From Megaera_A sp965233855 (lineage in GTDB: Bacteria > Pseudomonadota > Alphaproteobacteria > Rickettsiales > Rickettsiaceae), in assembly GCA_965233855.1 (NCBI GenBank), contig OZ247586.1, positions 496,001 through 560,000 of the forward strand: 64,000 nucleotides of DNA, read 5' to 3'. This document shows, piece by piece, positions 1-9,233 of the stretch. A model generated the notes under the pieces. It had not been told where the DNA came from. It did no database searches and worked only from the letters and a program-made list of their open reading frames with translations. Numbering within the stretch: the stretch's first letter is position 1; each line of letters opens with the position of its first letter. The position numbers and the translations under genes were made by a program.

Positions 1-458
1 ACTAGTGCTCCATCTGCAGATAGCTCCATTCTTTCTATATTATCTATTTTTATTTTAAATTTTGCTGCTTGATTGCTTTTTCTAAAGATTGAAACTTCGT
101 TGATTGCTAGTGCCGTTGATGATTCTCCATCAATGTTTGTTACATTCATTTCAAGGGGATATAGGTTTGTAACTTTTGAATTCTCAAGGTTTTTTATAAA
201 ATCTTCTTCGTGTAAGCTGTTCATTAAAAAACCAATGCTACCAGCATTAATACCATAAAATGGGATGTTAAGATGCATATATTGATGAAGTGCGTGAAGC
301 ATGCTACCATCGCCACCAATTACGATTATTACATCTGCATCCTCTGGGGTGCATGTTTTAACAATAGAATCTAATTTATTCGCAATTGCTGTTGCTTCAA
401 TAGAGTTATTATGAACTACGGCTATGTGGTTGATTTTAATGTTTTTTTCTTCCACCAT
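1..458 (-). CDS. nadK: NAD kinase, N-terminal part (runs off the window)
   Basis: NAD kinase phosphorylates NAD to NADP in the cytoplasm, using ATP or polyphosphate. About 152 residues are visible from an ATG at 458; the 3' end lies outside the window. The GGDG nucleotide-binding motif is at residues 48-51, followed by an FYGINAGSIGFLMN block typical of the family and the conserved NE pair near residue 120 (AINEVSIFR). The start overlaps the end of the upstream PAP2 gene by about 37 bp, so the two are probably co-transcribed leftward. Family assignment is firm. The exact start is less certain because of the overlap. Confidence 0.9.
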   Translation of the reverse strand, partial: MVEEKNIKINHIAVVHNNSIEATAIANKLDSIVKTCTPEDADVIIVIGGDGSMLHALHQYMHLNIPFYGINAGSIGFLMNSLHEEDFIKNLENSKVTNLYPLEMNVTNIDGESSTALAINEVSIFRKSNQAAKFKIKIDNIERMELSADGAL

Positions 459-1099
459 AAATATATCGAATGGTTAAATAATAATACTATGAATCCTGAT
501 ATTATCACATCACTGGCAAAATGTCCCCCCATTATAATACGAGATAATCCGACCATGGATCCAAAAAGAATAGATAGCATGTATATTCTAGAAAAATATA
601 GGCTACTTGCAACGTAAGCTATTGCAGAAAAGTAGAAGCCCATAGCTGCGTGTCCAGAAGAAAAGGAGCAATTACTATCACATTGATTTGTTATTACAAA
701 GGCTGGTGTGAATTCTTTTTCTCCATTAAATTCCTGGATTTGTTTTGGCCTAGCCCTGCCAAAATTTTCTTTTAAAACTGTATTTACAGTTAGTCCTGGT
801 CCAATTATGGCTGTAATAAAAAGAAAAAATGCCCATGAAGTAAGTATCAATTTTGGTTTTTTATGCTTTATGTATAGATATAACATGTATACAAGGCATA
901 TAGTTGTAAAAATCTTAGTAGCTATTGGGATACTAAGAAACAAAATTTGTACTATAAGATTGTTTTTATATAAAAAACCTAGTTCGTTATCATAAAAATA
1001 ACCTGCAATTTTAATGTCCAATTCAGGGTAGAATGTAAAAATAGCTGTAAAAACCGCAAAAACAATAATGTTTACATGTATAAGCTTGGTATTAATCAT
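422..1099 (-). CDS. PAP2-family membrane phosphatase
   Basis: Integral-membrane phosphatase of the PAP2 superfamily, 225 residues with about six hydrophobic segments. The three-part active-site signature is complete: K110 to R117-P118 (KENFGRARP), SSGH at 147-150, and SR-H-D at 186-197 (SRIIMGGHFASD). Relatives dephosphorylate undecaprenyl pyrophosphate, phosphatidylglycerophosphate or lipid A (LpxE/LpxF type); the sequence does not show which substrate is used here. It lies upstream of nadK in the same direction and is divergent from rnj. Family confidence is high; substrate is unknown. Confidence 0.85.
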   Translation of the reverse strand: MINTKLIHVNIIVFAVFTAIFTFYPELDIKIAGYFYDNELGFLYKNNLIVQILFLSIPIATKIFTTICLVYMLYLYIKHKKPKLILTSWAFFLFITAIIGPGLTVNTVLKENFGRARPKQIQEFNGEKEFTPAFVITNQCDSNCSFSSGHAAMGFYFSAIAYVASSLYFSRIYMLSILFGSMVGLSRIIMGGHFASDVIISGFIVLLFNHSIYLWWKKKTLKSTT

Positions 1100-1127
1100 G
1101 GACTGAATCCTTTAGATAGTGTATAAT
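1099..1127 (+). promoter_or_regulatory. Putative sigma-70 promoter of rnj
   Basis: A TATAAT hexamer at 1122-1127 lies 17 bp downstream of TGGACT (1099-1104, 4 of 6 matches to TTGACA) and 35 bp upstream of the rnj ATG. The spacing is ideal, but the -35 match is modest and the box touches the divergent PAP2 start. Confidence 0.5.
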
Positions 1128-1162
1128 TTGCGTTCGAACTTTTTAATAATATAGAAAATTAG

Positions 1163-2839
1163 ATGGCAATCAACCTGAAAGAATATCAAGATAAACTATT
1201 ATTCATCCCACTTGGTGGATCAAATGAAATCGGTATTAATGTAAATTTATACCAATATAAAGGCAAGTGGATCATGGTCGATTGTGGCAGTGGTTTTGCT
1301 GATGATCATCTTCCTGGAGTTGATATGGTTGTTGCAGATCTTAGTTTTATTGAGGAGCGTAAAAAAGATTTGTTAGGTATAATCTTAACACATGCTCATG
1401 AAGATCACTTAGGAGCGATCCAATATTTATGGAATGAGCTTGATTGTCCAATTTATACTACTAAGTTCACTAAGGCTTTCTTGAAATCAAAAATTGCTGA
1501 ATATAGTTTCTCAGATCACTTGAAAATTAATGAAATTGACCCGGCAAAAAGATTTGAAATCGGACCATTTGCTATTGATATGATTGGTCTTACTCACTCT
1601 GCACCAGAAATGCAGGCTTTGATGATTCGAACAGAAGCAGGAAATATTTTGCATACAGGTGATTGGAAATTTGATCCAAAGCCAATAGTTGGTGAAGCCT
1701 CTGATCAAGCAGCATTAAAAGCTTGTGGAGATGAAGGAGTGTTAGCACTTGTTTGCGATTCAACGAATGTATTTAATCAAGGTACTTCAGGTTCTGAAGG
1801 TGATGTTCGAGATAGTTTGGTTGATATAATTGCTGGTTGTCCGAAGATGGTTGTTGTAACTACTTTTGCATCAAATTTAGCAAGGTTGGATACAATTATT
1901 CATGCTGGACAAAAAGCAGGAAGAAAGGTCGCTTTAACCGGTCGTAGCTTGCATCGTATGTTTGCAGCAGCTCAAGAGAGTGGTTATTTAACAGATATTA
2001 AACCACTTGTCGATGAACGTTCTGTTGGTAATTATAAAAGAGAAGAACTGTTGATAATTGCAACAGGTTGTCAAGGTGAGCCTATGGCAGCTACTGCAAA
2101 AATGGCAAATGGATCGCATCATTCAATTAAGCTTGCAAAGAAAGATACAGTTATCTTTTCATCAAAAATAATTCCTGGAAATGATAAAAAGATTTTCAAG
2201 ATGTTTAATGTTTTTGTAAAGCAGGGTGTTGAAGTCATTACTGAGAGAGATCATTTTGTACATGTTTCTGGTCACCCAGCCGTTGATGAATTAAAGAAAA
2301 TGTATGAATTAGTTCGTCCACAAGTTTGTATCCCAGTTCACGGTGAGCCGGTTCATATTCATGAACATGCAAAATTAGCTAAAGCTCATGGTATTAAAGA
2401 AGCAGTGGAAGTTGAGAATGGTAGTGTAGTATTGCTACAAAAAGAAGGTTCAAAAGTAATTGATTTTGTTAAAAATGGTTATTTAGCAGTAGATGGTAAT
2501 TATTTACTTCCTGACGACTCTCAAATCTTTAAAATGCGTAGAAGAATGAGAGATTCTGGGATAGTCGTTGCATCACTAGTACTTGATGATAAATTACGTC
2601 TTGCTTGTTCTCCAATGATATCCGTTCCTGGATTGTTAGATCATGTTGAAGATAGAGAAGTTATAGATGAGTTAAAAAATTCGGTCGCAGAAGCTTTGCG
2701 TGATCAAAGAAAACAAAGCAAAAGTAATTTAACATTAGATCATATAGATTCATGTACAAGACGTGCTCTAAGGCATGGTATTAAACAAGAAGTTAATAAG
2801 ACACCAATTATTATAGTGAATTTTGAAGAAATTGATTAA
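1163..2839 (+). CDS. rnj: Ribonuclease J
   Basis: Metallo-beta-lactamase/beta-CASP ribonuclease with 5'-3' exo- and endonuclease activity in RNA processing and decay. At 558 residues it is the usual length for RNase J. The zinc-binding HAHEDH motif is at residues 77-82. Later motifs include HTGDWKFDP, a CDSTN block and the beta-CASP HVSGHP segment. The ATG at 1163 follows the -10 box at 1122. The organism also encodes RNase E/G (rne at 36972), so both decay systems coexist, as in other alphaproteobacteria. The gene is convergent with the carbonic anhydrase gene. I saw no clear terminator in the 118 bp between them. Confidence 0.95.
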   Translation: MAINLKEYQDKLLFIPLGGSNEIGINVNLYQYKGKWIMVDCGSGFADDHLPGVDMVVADLSFIEERKKDLLGIILTHAHEDHLGAIQYLWNELDCPIYTTKFTKAFLKSKIAEYSFSDHLKINEIDPAKRFEIGPFAIDMIGLTHSAPEMQALMIRTEAGNILHTGDWKFDPKPIVGEASDQAALKACGDEGVLALVCDSTNVFNQGTSGSEGDVRDSLVDIIAGCPKMVVVTTFASNLARLDTIIHAGQKAGRKVALTGRSLHRMFAAAQESGYLTDIKPLVDERSVGNYKREELLIIATGCQGEPMAATAKMANGSHHSIKLAKKDTVIFSSKIIPGNDKKIFKMFNVFVKQGVEVITERDHFVHVSGHPAVDELKKMYELVRPQVCIPVHGEPVHIHEHAKLAKAHGIKEAVEVENGSVVLLQKEGSKVIDFVKNGYLAVDGNYLLPDDSQIFKMRRRMRDSGIVVASLVLDDKLRLACSPMISVPGLLDHVEDREVIDELKNSVAEALRDQRKQSKSNLTLDHIDSCTRRALRHGIKQEVNKTPIIIVNFEEID

Positions 2840-2957
2840 GATAATCGGAAAATGATACGGTGCTTAGAAGAAATAGCTTTAGTGCTATATTTGTTTATGT
2901 GTATGGAAGCTAGAGTTTTTTAAAGAATTATTAAGCTCTGCGGTTTCGTGATTCTGC

Positions 2958-3590
2958 CTATAAGAAATGCATATTTTTTACATGTGCTTTATATTGTTTT
3001 TTTATTATTTCAGAATCGTTTATTCCGTTAATACTTGTAAGAACAACTTTTCCATGGCCAAAGCCAAAGTCATTTTTGAAATCATATATCGCACCAAAAA
3101 TTGTTAAATCACCGGTTTTAATTTTATCTGCATATTTGGCCATTGCTTTTACAACTTGAAAATTTATATTTTCAACAATCGCATCATGAATACTGCCGTC
3201 TTTGACTTTAATAGTGCTTAATTCATGGTCTATAGATTTAATATTAGTCTTAGTATTAGTTAGAGCGCATTGAACAGCATTACATCCAGAATGTCCAGCA
3301 ATTAGTAGGAATGGTGTATTTAACATCTGCACTCCAAAATCTACTGATCCTTCGCTAGTCAATATTTGATTGCCTATATTTCGTATAGCAAACACGCCAT
3401 TTTGTGGTGTTTTATCAAAGGACTCCATCTGCACTCTAGAGTCAGAACATTTAAGAATTGTTAGATATGGATTTTGTACTTCTTTAAATTTTTTAAAGAA
3501 TTTTTCATCATGAATATCAGAAAATTCTGAGTTGGTATCAAACAAATTATTCAAAAAATTTAACATTTTCGGATTGTTTGGTAAAGCCAT
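2958..3590 (-). CDS. Beta-class carbonic anhydrase
   Basis: Interconverts CO2 and bicarbonate. The protein has 210 residues. Beta-class zinc ligands are present: C48 in CSDSR (with the D50/R52 dyad), then H100 and C103 in GHSGCNAV. The RNIGNQ block around 70-75 also fits. It follows ubiG in the same direction with a 16-bp gap, so the two probably share a transcript. All catalytic residues are intact. The physiological role here (bicarbonate for carboxylases or pH balance) is inferred. Confidence 0.9.
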   Translation of the reverse strand: MALPNNPKMLNFLNNLFDTNSEFSDIHDEKFFKKFKEVQNPYLTILKCSDSRVQMESFDKTPQNGVFAIRNIGNQILTSEGSVDFGVQMLNTPFLLIAGHSGCNAVQCALTNTKTNIKSIDHELSTIKVKDGSIHDAIVENINFQVVKAMAKYADKIKTGDLTIFGAIYDFKNDFGFGHGKVVLTSINGINDSEIIKKQYKAHVKNMHFL

Positions 3591-3606
3591 ATGATTAACC
3601 TAAAAA

Positions 3607-4356
3607 TTATTTTAAATACGGGTTTGTAAATACAGCAAAATAGTTCACATCTATGTTATTTGTCAAATGCCAATTTTTATCTGGCAGTGATAAACTAAGT
3701 CCCTTTAGTTCTGACAAATTAAATGGTGTATCTTTTAGCATAGAGACAAATTCAGATGGTTTTATAAATTTCGAGTGCTTATGAGTGTATTTTGGCACCC
3801 AACCTAAAATATATTCCGCCATTATTATCGCGTGGGTGAATGATTTTATAGTTCTGTTGATGGTAGAGAATATTAGTATACCGTTTGGTTTTACAAGCTT
3901 GCTAATATTTTGTACAAATTCTTTAGGGTTGGCTACATGCTCAATCACCTCTAGGCAAAGAACTGCATCAAATTTTTCTTTATTGAGTGGAGAGTATTCT
4001 TCAACAGTGTTATTTATATATTTGATTTTTAGGTTGTTATCTTTTGCATATAAAGTAGCTGCTTTAGTATTATGCTCGTTGGCATCAAGTCCTGTTATAT
4101 CTGCTCCTAGTTCAAACATAGGTTTGCACACCAAACCTCCGCCGCTTCCAACATCAAGTATTTTTAGCTTTTCTAATGGTTTGAAGTTAGTGTTAGGGAT
4201 ATCAAAATGCTTCAAAATAACAGATTTAATATAATCAATTCTTACAGGGTTTATCTCATGTAAGGATTTAAACTCACCATTTAAGTCCCACCATTCTTGA
4301 TTAGTTTTGCTAAATTTTTTTAGTTCTTCATCGTCAATTGAGGATATATTAACCAT
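3607..4356 (-). CDS. ubiG: Ubiquinone biosynthesis O-methyltransferase UbiG
   Basis: SAM-dependent O-methyltransferase that performs the two O-methylations of the ubiquinone ring. At 249 residues it matches the family. The N-terminus has the EWWDLNGEFKSLHEINP signature of UbiG/COQ3, motif I LDVGSGGG at 67-74, and CLEVIEHV further on. It is divergent from lysC and sits upstream of the carbonic anhydrase gene. A second ubiquinone gene (coq9) lies at 45 kb. Confidence 0.93.
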   Translation of the reverse strand: MVNISSIDDEELKKFSKTNQEWWDLNGEFKSLHEINPVRIDYIKSVILKHFDIPNTNFKPLEKLKILDVGSGGGLVCKPMFELGADITGLDANEHNTKAATLYAKDNNLKIKYINNTVEEYSPLNKEKFDAVLCLEVIEHVANPKEFVQNISKLVKPNGILIFSTINRTIKSFTHAIIMAEYILGWVPKYTHKHSKFIKPSEFVSMLKDTPFNLSELKGLSLSLPDKNWHLTNNIDVNYFAVFTNPYLK

Positions 4357-4508
4357 GCTACTGTCTAAAACATTATAAATTTATTACATATTAGAGTAAC
4401 TTATTAAATATAGCTAGTCTAGTTTGAAAAATTACTCTTGATAAGTCTAGAGACATAATGCTAATATTGGCCGGAGTGTTTTTATCCCATATATCTTTAA
4501 AGTAACGC

Positions 4509-5699
4509 ATGGAAATAATTGTCCAAAAATTTGGTGGTACATCTGTTGCAGATCTTGATCGCATAAAAAATGTTGCATCTATAGTAGAATCAGAAATAAT
4601 CAGAGGTAATAAGGTTATTGTTGTTGTCTCTGCTATGGCTGGGGTAACAAATTCTCTGATTTCGAAATGTAATCAAATATCAAAGCTTAATAGTGAACAT
4701 AGCTTGAGAGAATATGATGCAGCAATAGCTAGTGGTGAAATAATCACTTCTTCTTTATTGGCTCTTCAGCTTCAGGAGCTTGGCATTAAGGCAAAATCTA
4801 TGCAAGGGTGGCAGGTGCCTATTAAAACTGATAGTGCATATAGTAATGCTCAAGCTATAGATGTTTCACCAAATATTTTGATGAATATGATTGATAATGG
4901 TATCACGCCAGTAATCACTGGTTTTCAAGGTGTAGCTGAAAATGGAGACATTACAACGCTTGGTAAAGGTGGGTCTGATACAAGCGCTGCAATTATTGCA
5001 GCATCTTTAAAAGCCGATAGATGTGATATATATACGGATGTGGAAGGAATATATAGCGCTGATCCTAGAGTTGTTCAATCGGCTCAAAAAATTGATGCAA
5101 TTAATATTGATGAGTTATGCATTTTGTGTTCATCTGGTGCTAAAGTTCTTCACCCAAGAGCGGCTCTTGCGGCAAAGAGATACGGTTTTAATTTACGAAT
5201 ATTGTCATCGTTTAGCTCTAATAGTGGAACGATTGTGGAAACAAAAGAAATAGATATGGAAAAACGAGAAATAACAGCTATTACGTCTAATAAAAATTTG
5301 CTTAAAATTGATATTGTTGGAGAAAATAATAGTCTTTCAAATTTATTTAAGAGATTTGCAGATGATTTAATTCAGATCGAGCAAACGAATATATTCAATT
5401 CTGAAAGCTACATTATTGCTAATCTCTCTGATAAGGCAAAATGTACATTGATTCTTGATGAGCTGAAAAACAATTCTGAAATAGTAAATTATAGTCTAAA
5501 TACAAACATTTCTTCAGTAACGATTGTCGGTTATGGTATAAAGAATGATAGTGGTTTAATGTGGAAAGTAATTGATATTTTAGATAGAAATGGGATTCAA
5601 ATCATATCTACGCAAGCTTCAGACATTAAAATGTCACTTTTGATAAATGATCAAGATAATGAAAAAGCCATCAAATTATTGCATGATAGATTTTTTTAG
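4509..5699 (+). CDS. lysC: Aspartokinase
   Basis: Phosphorylates aspartate, the first step towards lysine and meso-diaminopimelate. The protein has 396 residues. The kinase signature KFGGTSV is at residues 7-13, with a GKGGSDTSA block in the catalytic domain and a C-terminal pair of ACT-like regulatory domains. In obligate intracellular bacteria the pathway mainly feeds DAP into peptidoglycan. That fits MurE at 54455, which has the DAP-type DNPR motif. The kdpBC pair begins 24 bp downstream, but nothing suggests a functional link. Confidence 0.95.
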   Translation: MEIIVQKFGGTSVADLDRIKNVASIVESEIIRGNKVIVVVSAMAGVTNSLISKCNQISKLNSEHSLREYDAAIASGEIITSSLLALQLQELGIKAKSMQGWQVPIKTDSAYSNAQAIDVSPNILMNMIDNGITPVITGFQGVAENGDITTLGKGGSDTSAAIIAASLKADRCDIYTDVEGIYSADPRVVQSAQKIDAINIDELCILCSSGAKVLHPRAALAAKRYGFNLRILSSFSSNSGTIVETKEIDMEKREITAITSNKNLLKIDIVGENNSLSNLFKRFADDLIQIEQTNIFNSESYIIANLSDKAKCTLILDELKNNSEIVNYSLNTNISSVTIVGYGIKNDSGLMWKVIDILDRNGIQIISTQASDIKMSLLINDQDNEKAIKLLHDRFF

Positions 5700-5723
5700 A
5701 TTTTAGTTAAGTAATAGATAATT

Positions 5724-7742
5724 ATGAAATTAGGCAAAAGCATAAGAATTCATAATATTATTTTAAATGCTATATTTAAGATGCGCCCAGCACATCTTTT
5801 TCATAATCCCATGTTTTTTATAGTCTTTATGCTTTCTTGCGTTGCAACTATTCTTTTTATAAAGGAGGTGAACTTAGCTGGCGGACATATATCACTATAT
5901 TTTCAATTAACTGCATGGATATGGTTAACTTTGTTTTTTTCATCGTTTGCTGATAGTTATGCTGAATCAAAGATGCATTATCATGATGATGATGATATCA
6001 AATCTACTCATTATATAAAAAAAATATCAAATATAAATAATCTTCGTGAGGTTGCTAAAGTAGAATATCATGAAGTCAAATCTGGTAATCTAATATTATT
6101 AAAAAGTGGTGATGTTGTCCCATTTGATGGTAAAATTATTAGTGGCAAATGTTATGTCAACGAGACTGGTATTACCGGTGAACTTGAGAGCCAGCTAAAA
6201 GACTCTAATCAAAAGCATATTTTGACTGCTGGAAGCATCATACAAGGTAGTGATTCTGTGGTGATGAAAGTAAGCTTTGCAAAAGATATATCATTTTTTG
6301 CAAGAGCGGCAAAGCGTATTAAAGGAATTAATAGAGAATCACTCCCCTCAGAGGTAGCTTTGCAGAGGCTGATACTTGGCTTATCAATATTATTTGTTTC
6401 TGTGATTTTCACAGTTTGGGTGATTGCGAGATATTCTGGCTTCAACATTCCTGCTATATATTTGATAGATTTAATTGTTATATTGCTTCCAACCACTATT
6501 TCTGGCCTTCAGCACGCTATCATTATTTTTGGTAAAGCTAAACTATCCAAGCACGGAGTTATAGTTCACGACCTTGTGTCCTTGGATAATGTTGTGGATG
6601 CGAATATTATTCTGCTTGATAAGACAGGAACATTAACTGTTGGTCAAAGACAGATGACGGAGTTTACTCCAATAGCAATATTATCAGAACAAAAATATTT
6701 AGAATATTTATTATTTTCTTCTTTTCAAGACATGACCATAGAAGGACAGAGTATAAAAGAGTTTGCAATGAGAAAGCTTGAATCTACACCTAAGATTGAT
6801 GAGGAAGTGTATAAATATTTTCCGTTCTCTGCGTCAAAGCCAATAAGCGGCTGTGATTATAAGAAGTTTGTTATCAGAAAAGGTAGTGTAAGTGAAATGT
6901 GCAAATATATTGGCACAAAAGAAAGTAAGCTTCCTGAAAACATTAGAGAGTTGATAACTTCTATTGCTAAATCTCATGGCACACCATTATTGCTTACTGT
7001 TAATAAAGAAATTGTTGGAGCAATACATCTTCGAGATCGTTTTAGAAAGGGTGCCCAAAAGCAAGTAGAGCGTTTACAAAAACAAGGTATAAAAGTTGTT
7101 ATGGTGACAGGAGATAATGCTTATACATCCTCCTATGTAGCAGAAAAATTAGGTATTGAATCATTTTATTCTGATGCAAAACCTGAGAAGAAGCTAGAAA
7201 TTGTCCAGCTTTTGCAGGAAGATGGGTATATTGTAGCAATGTGCGGGGATGGGATTAATGATTCTCTTGCTTTAGCTCAAGCAGATATCGGTTTTACATT
7301 TGAAGGCACAAAGGATGTGCATCCAATTATGGCAGGTAATATTATTTCTAAGACGCATGATTTATCTGCGTTACTTGAGCTTAAAAATACATGTAAAAAA
7401 ATGACGGTAAAACGTGGTGCTTTAACGGTTTTTTCGTTAGCTTCAGATATTGCAAAATATTTTGTTATTGTTCCGGCTTTATTCACAACTGCATTTCCGC
7501 CGCTGGCTGTGTTAAACTTCATGAATTTTCAATCTCTTGAAAGTGTTGTTCTTGCTTCAGTTATGTTTAATTCTCTTGTTATATTTGTAGTAACTCCAAT
7601 TCTGTTTAAAGATTTTAATAAGCCAAAAAGTAAATATAATTTGTGGATTGGTATTATGCTTTATGGGGTTGGGGGGATAGTTTCTCCTTTCATATTCATA
7701 AAAATTATTGAGATTTTTATTTTAAGTGTAGGGTTGTTATGA
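5724..7742 (+). CDS. kdpB: P-type potassium-transporting ATPase subunit B
   Basis: Catalytic P-type ATPase subunit of the KdpFABC K+ pump. The protein has 672 residues. The phosphorylation motif DKTGTLT is at 299-305. The family-specific PTTI segment lies before it (about 255-259), and a CGDGINDS hinge motif is present. The actuator motif reads TGEL instead of TGES. The glutamate needed for dephosphorylation is kept, but the serine that is an inhibitory phosphorylation site in E. coli KdpB is replaced by leucine. Hydrophobic segments are normal. No kdpA or kdpF is next to it: lysC lies directly upstream. kdpC overlaps its stop by four bases. Confidence 0.93.
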   Translation: MKLGKSIRIHNIILNAIFKMRPAHLFHNPMFFIVFMLSCVATILFIKEVNLAGGHISLYFQLTAWIWLTLFFSSFADSYAESKMHYHDDDDIKSTHYIKKISNINNLREVAKVEYHEVKSGNLILLKSGDVVPFDGKIISGKCYVNETGITGELESQLKDSNQKHILTAGSIIQGSDSVVMKVSFAKDISFFARAAKRIKGINRESLPSEVALQRLILGLSILFVSVIFTVWVIARYSGFNIPAIYLIDLIVILLPTTISGLQHAIIIFGKAKLSKHGVIVHDLVSLDNVVDANIILLDKTGTLTVGQRQMTEFTPIAILSEQKYLEYLLFSSFQDMTIEGQSIKEFAMRKLESTPKIDEEVYKYFPFSASKPISGCDYKKFVIRKGSVSEMCKYIGTKESKLPENIRELITSIAKSHGTPLLLTVNKEIVGAIHLRDRFRKGAQKQVERLQKQGIKVVMVTGDNAYTSSYVAEKLGIESFYSDAKPEKKLEIVQLLQEDGYIVAMCGDGINDSLALAQADIGFTFEGTKDVHPIMAGNIISKTHDLSALLELKNTCKKMTVKRGALTVFSLASDIAKYFVIVPALFTTAFPPLAVLNFMNFQSLESVVLASVMFNSLVIFVVTPILFKDFNKPKSKYNLWIGIMLYGVGGIVSPFIFIKIIEIFILSVGLL

Positions 7743-8263
7743 TAAGAAATATTATCTCTAGTTTTGCCCTATATATTATTTGTATAATTTTAATAATCAT
7801 TTATAGCGCATTTATATATATTATCGGTCATAGTTTTTGGCAGAAAAATGCCGAAGGTAGTTTGATAGTAGATCAAAATAATCAAATTCGTGGCTCAACT
7901 CTTCTAGCACAGAATCTAAAGAGTCAGAAATATTTCACCCCAAGAACAACAGAAAAATTCGATTCTAGTTGTGATGTAGCTTTATATAATAATAAGTTAA
8001 AAACTAGCTTGTTAGAAAGATATAAAGAAGCGAATAATCCTTATGATATTGCGCTTCTAACTCCGTCATCTAGTTTATTAGATCCTTATATTATGAAGAG
8101 AGATGCTATAAGACAGGCTATAGCAATTGCAAAAGCCAGAAACGTGGAAGTTAATTTATTACTACGCTTGATAGAGGATTATTCACTGAATAATCAAGAG
8201 CCGTTTTTTGAATTGGAGATTGTTAATACCACGATTTTAAATTCAATTTTGATGGGGTATTGA
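7739..8263 (+). CDS. kdpC: Potassium-transporting ATPase subunit C
   Basis: Accessory subunit of the Kdp pump with one N-terminal membrane helix (about residues 8-30). The protein has 174 residues. Typical blocks can be recognised in divergent form: GS-LL-Q as RGSTLLAQNLKSQKYF with PR, a serine-rich segment before LDPYI, AIAKAR, and a C-terminal VNTTILN. Translation is coupled to kdpB through an ATGA overlap. The family assignment rests on the position after kdpB plus these blocks. The protein is less conserved than kdpB. Confidence 0.85.
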   Translation: MIRNIISSFALYIICIILIIIYSAFIYIIGHSFWQKNAEGSLIVDQNNQIRGSTLLAQNLKSQKYFTPRTTEKFDSSCDVALYNNKLKTSLLERYKEANNPYDIALLTPSSSLLDPYIMKRDAIRQAIAIAKARNVEVNLLLRLIEDYSLNNQEPFFELEIVNTTILNSILMGY

Positions 8264-8526
8264 ATTCTGCATTATTTAGATTTTCTTGATAGTTTTAGAA
8301 TGTTGAAGAGGTTTTTTATAGCTGCAATATTCTAAATCCAAGATTGACAAATATTAACATACTACGTATATTATATTAAGTTATATTAATATAATTTTTA
8401 AAGATAAAAGATAATTTTGAATATGGGAGTAGACCTGATACAGAGTTTAGCTCTGAAGATGATATAGGTGCTGTTGATAAAGAAGGGATAACGTCATTAT
8501 TCAAAGCTGTTTTTGAAGATCCTGAA

Positions 8527-9144
8527 ATGTTGCGAAGTCTAGAGAGGACTGTTGATGATAGAGAGTTATACAATATATTTTTAAAACATATTTTTTCTAG
8601 AAAATTAATATCTGTTGATAAATTCCTTAATCGGGTGACTCGTGTAGATGAAATAGAAAAAACACTTTCTCTTAGTGGTAGGTCGTGCCTTAATGAGTTA
8701 ACTACGGATATAATTAATATATACAGAAAAGTAACATTCTCTTCTTTTAAGGAGAAGGTTTTGGCTGATGTTGAGGCGGTTAAGGCTGCTCATGCTGAGA
8801 TTAATTCTGCAACTATTGAACCAAGTTTTATTCCGAAGAAGCAAGTTGATACGATGCTGAAATATTATTTGCAAGGATATAAAACAAAATTCGCTGAGGA
8901 AATAAAAAGTGGTGATGCAAAGTTTTTTGATGATCTTGCAGGGCAGGTTGTTGAGTCACTCAATAAATATATTAAATTTAGTTGGCATCAATTGCATGAT
9001 ATATCTAAAGGTCTTGAGGTGTTGGTTAGCACAGGTGAAGAAGGTGATACTGAAGGAGAATATTTACAAGCTGTGCCAAAAGGTGCAATCGGACTTATTG
9101 GTGAATATGTTGTCTTTAATGATACTCAGGAAATTGTAGAGTAG
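8527..9144 (+). CDS. Hypothetical protein with unclear start
   Basis: I do not recognise a family. From the ATG at 8527 it has 205 mostly alpha-helical, charged residues. It has no signal peptide or membrane segment. The frame stays open upstream to 8395, and those 44 codons look coding: they are acidic and include the motifs SSEDD and SLFKAVFEDP. That stretch contains no ATG, GTG or TTG. Either translation starts at an unusual codon such as ATA 8404, or the true 5' end was lost or frameshifted. A strong terminator follows the gene. It may be a lineage-specific or secreted protein; function is unknown. Confidence 0.6.
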   Translation: MLRSLERTVDDRELYNIFLKHIFSRKLISVDKFLNRVTRVDEIEKTLSLSGRSCLNELTTDIINIYRKVTFSSFKEKVLADVEAVKAAHAEINSATIEPSFIPKKQVDTMLKYYLQGYKTKFAEEIKSGDAKFFDDLAGQVVESLNKYIKFSWHQLHDISKGLEVLVSTGEEGDTEGEYLQAVPKGAIGLIGEYVVFNDTQEIVE

Positions 9145-9161
9145 TCTGGCTATAACATCAA

Positions 9162-9214
9162 AAAACACCCAGCCATTTCGTGGTAATCACACGAAATGGC
9201 TGGGTGTTTTTTTT
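9162..9214. terminator. Strong bidirectional terminator between orphan gene and gyrA
   Basis: Near-perfect stem with arms at 9162-9182 and 9190-9210 (core ACACCCAGCCATTTCGTG and its complement) and a 7-base loop. It has an A-run on the left and a T-run on the right, so it can terminate the rightward orphan gene and the leftward gyrA. Confidence 0.95.
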
Positions 9215-9233
9215 ATGTAAATATACTCAACTA

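Noticed and set aside
1128..1142. GTTCGAAC sequence resembling a tRNA T-loop upstream of rnj
   Set aside because: No acceptor, D or anticodon stems can be drawn around it.
5866..5872. AAAGGAGGTG sequence inside kdpB that looks like a ribosome-binding site
   Set aside because: It lies in the middle of a conserved reading frame, with no alternative start or gene behind it.
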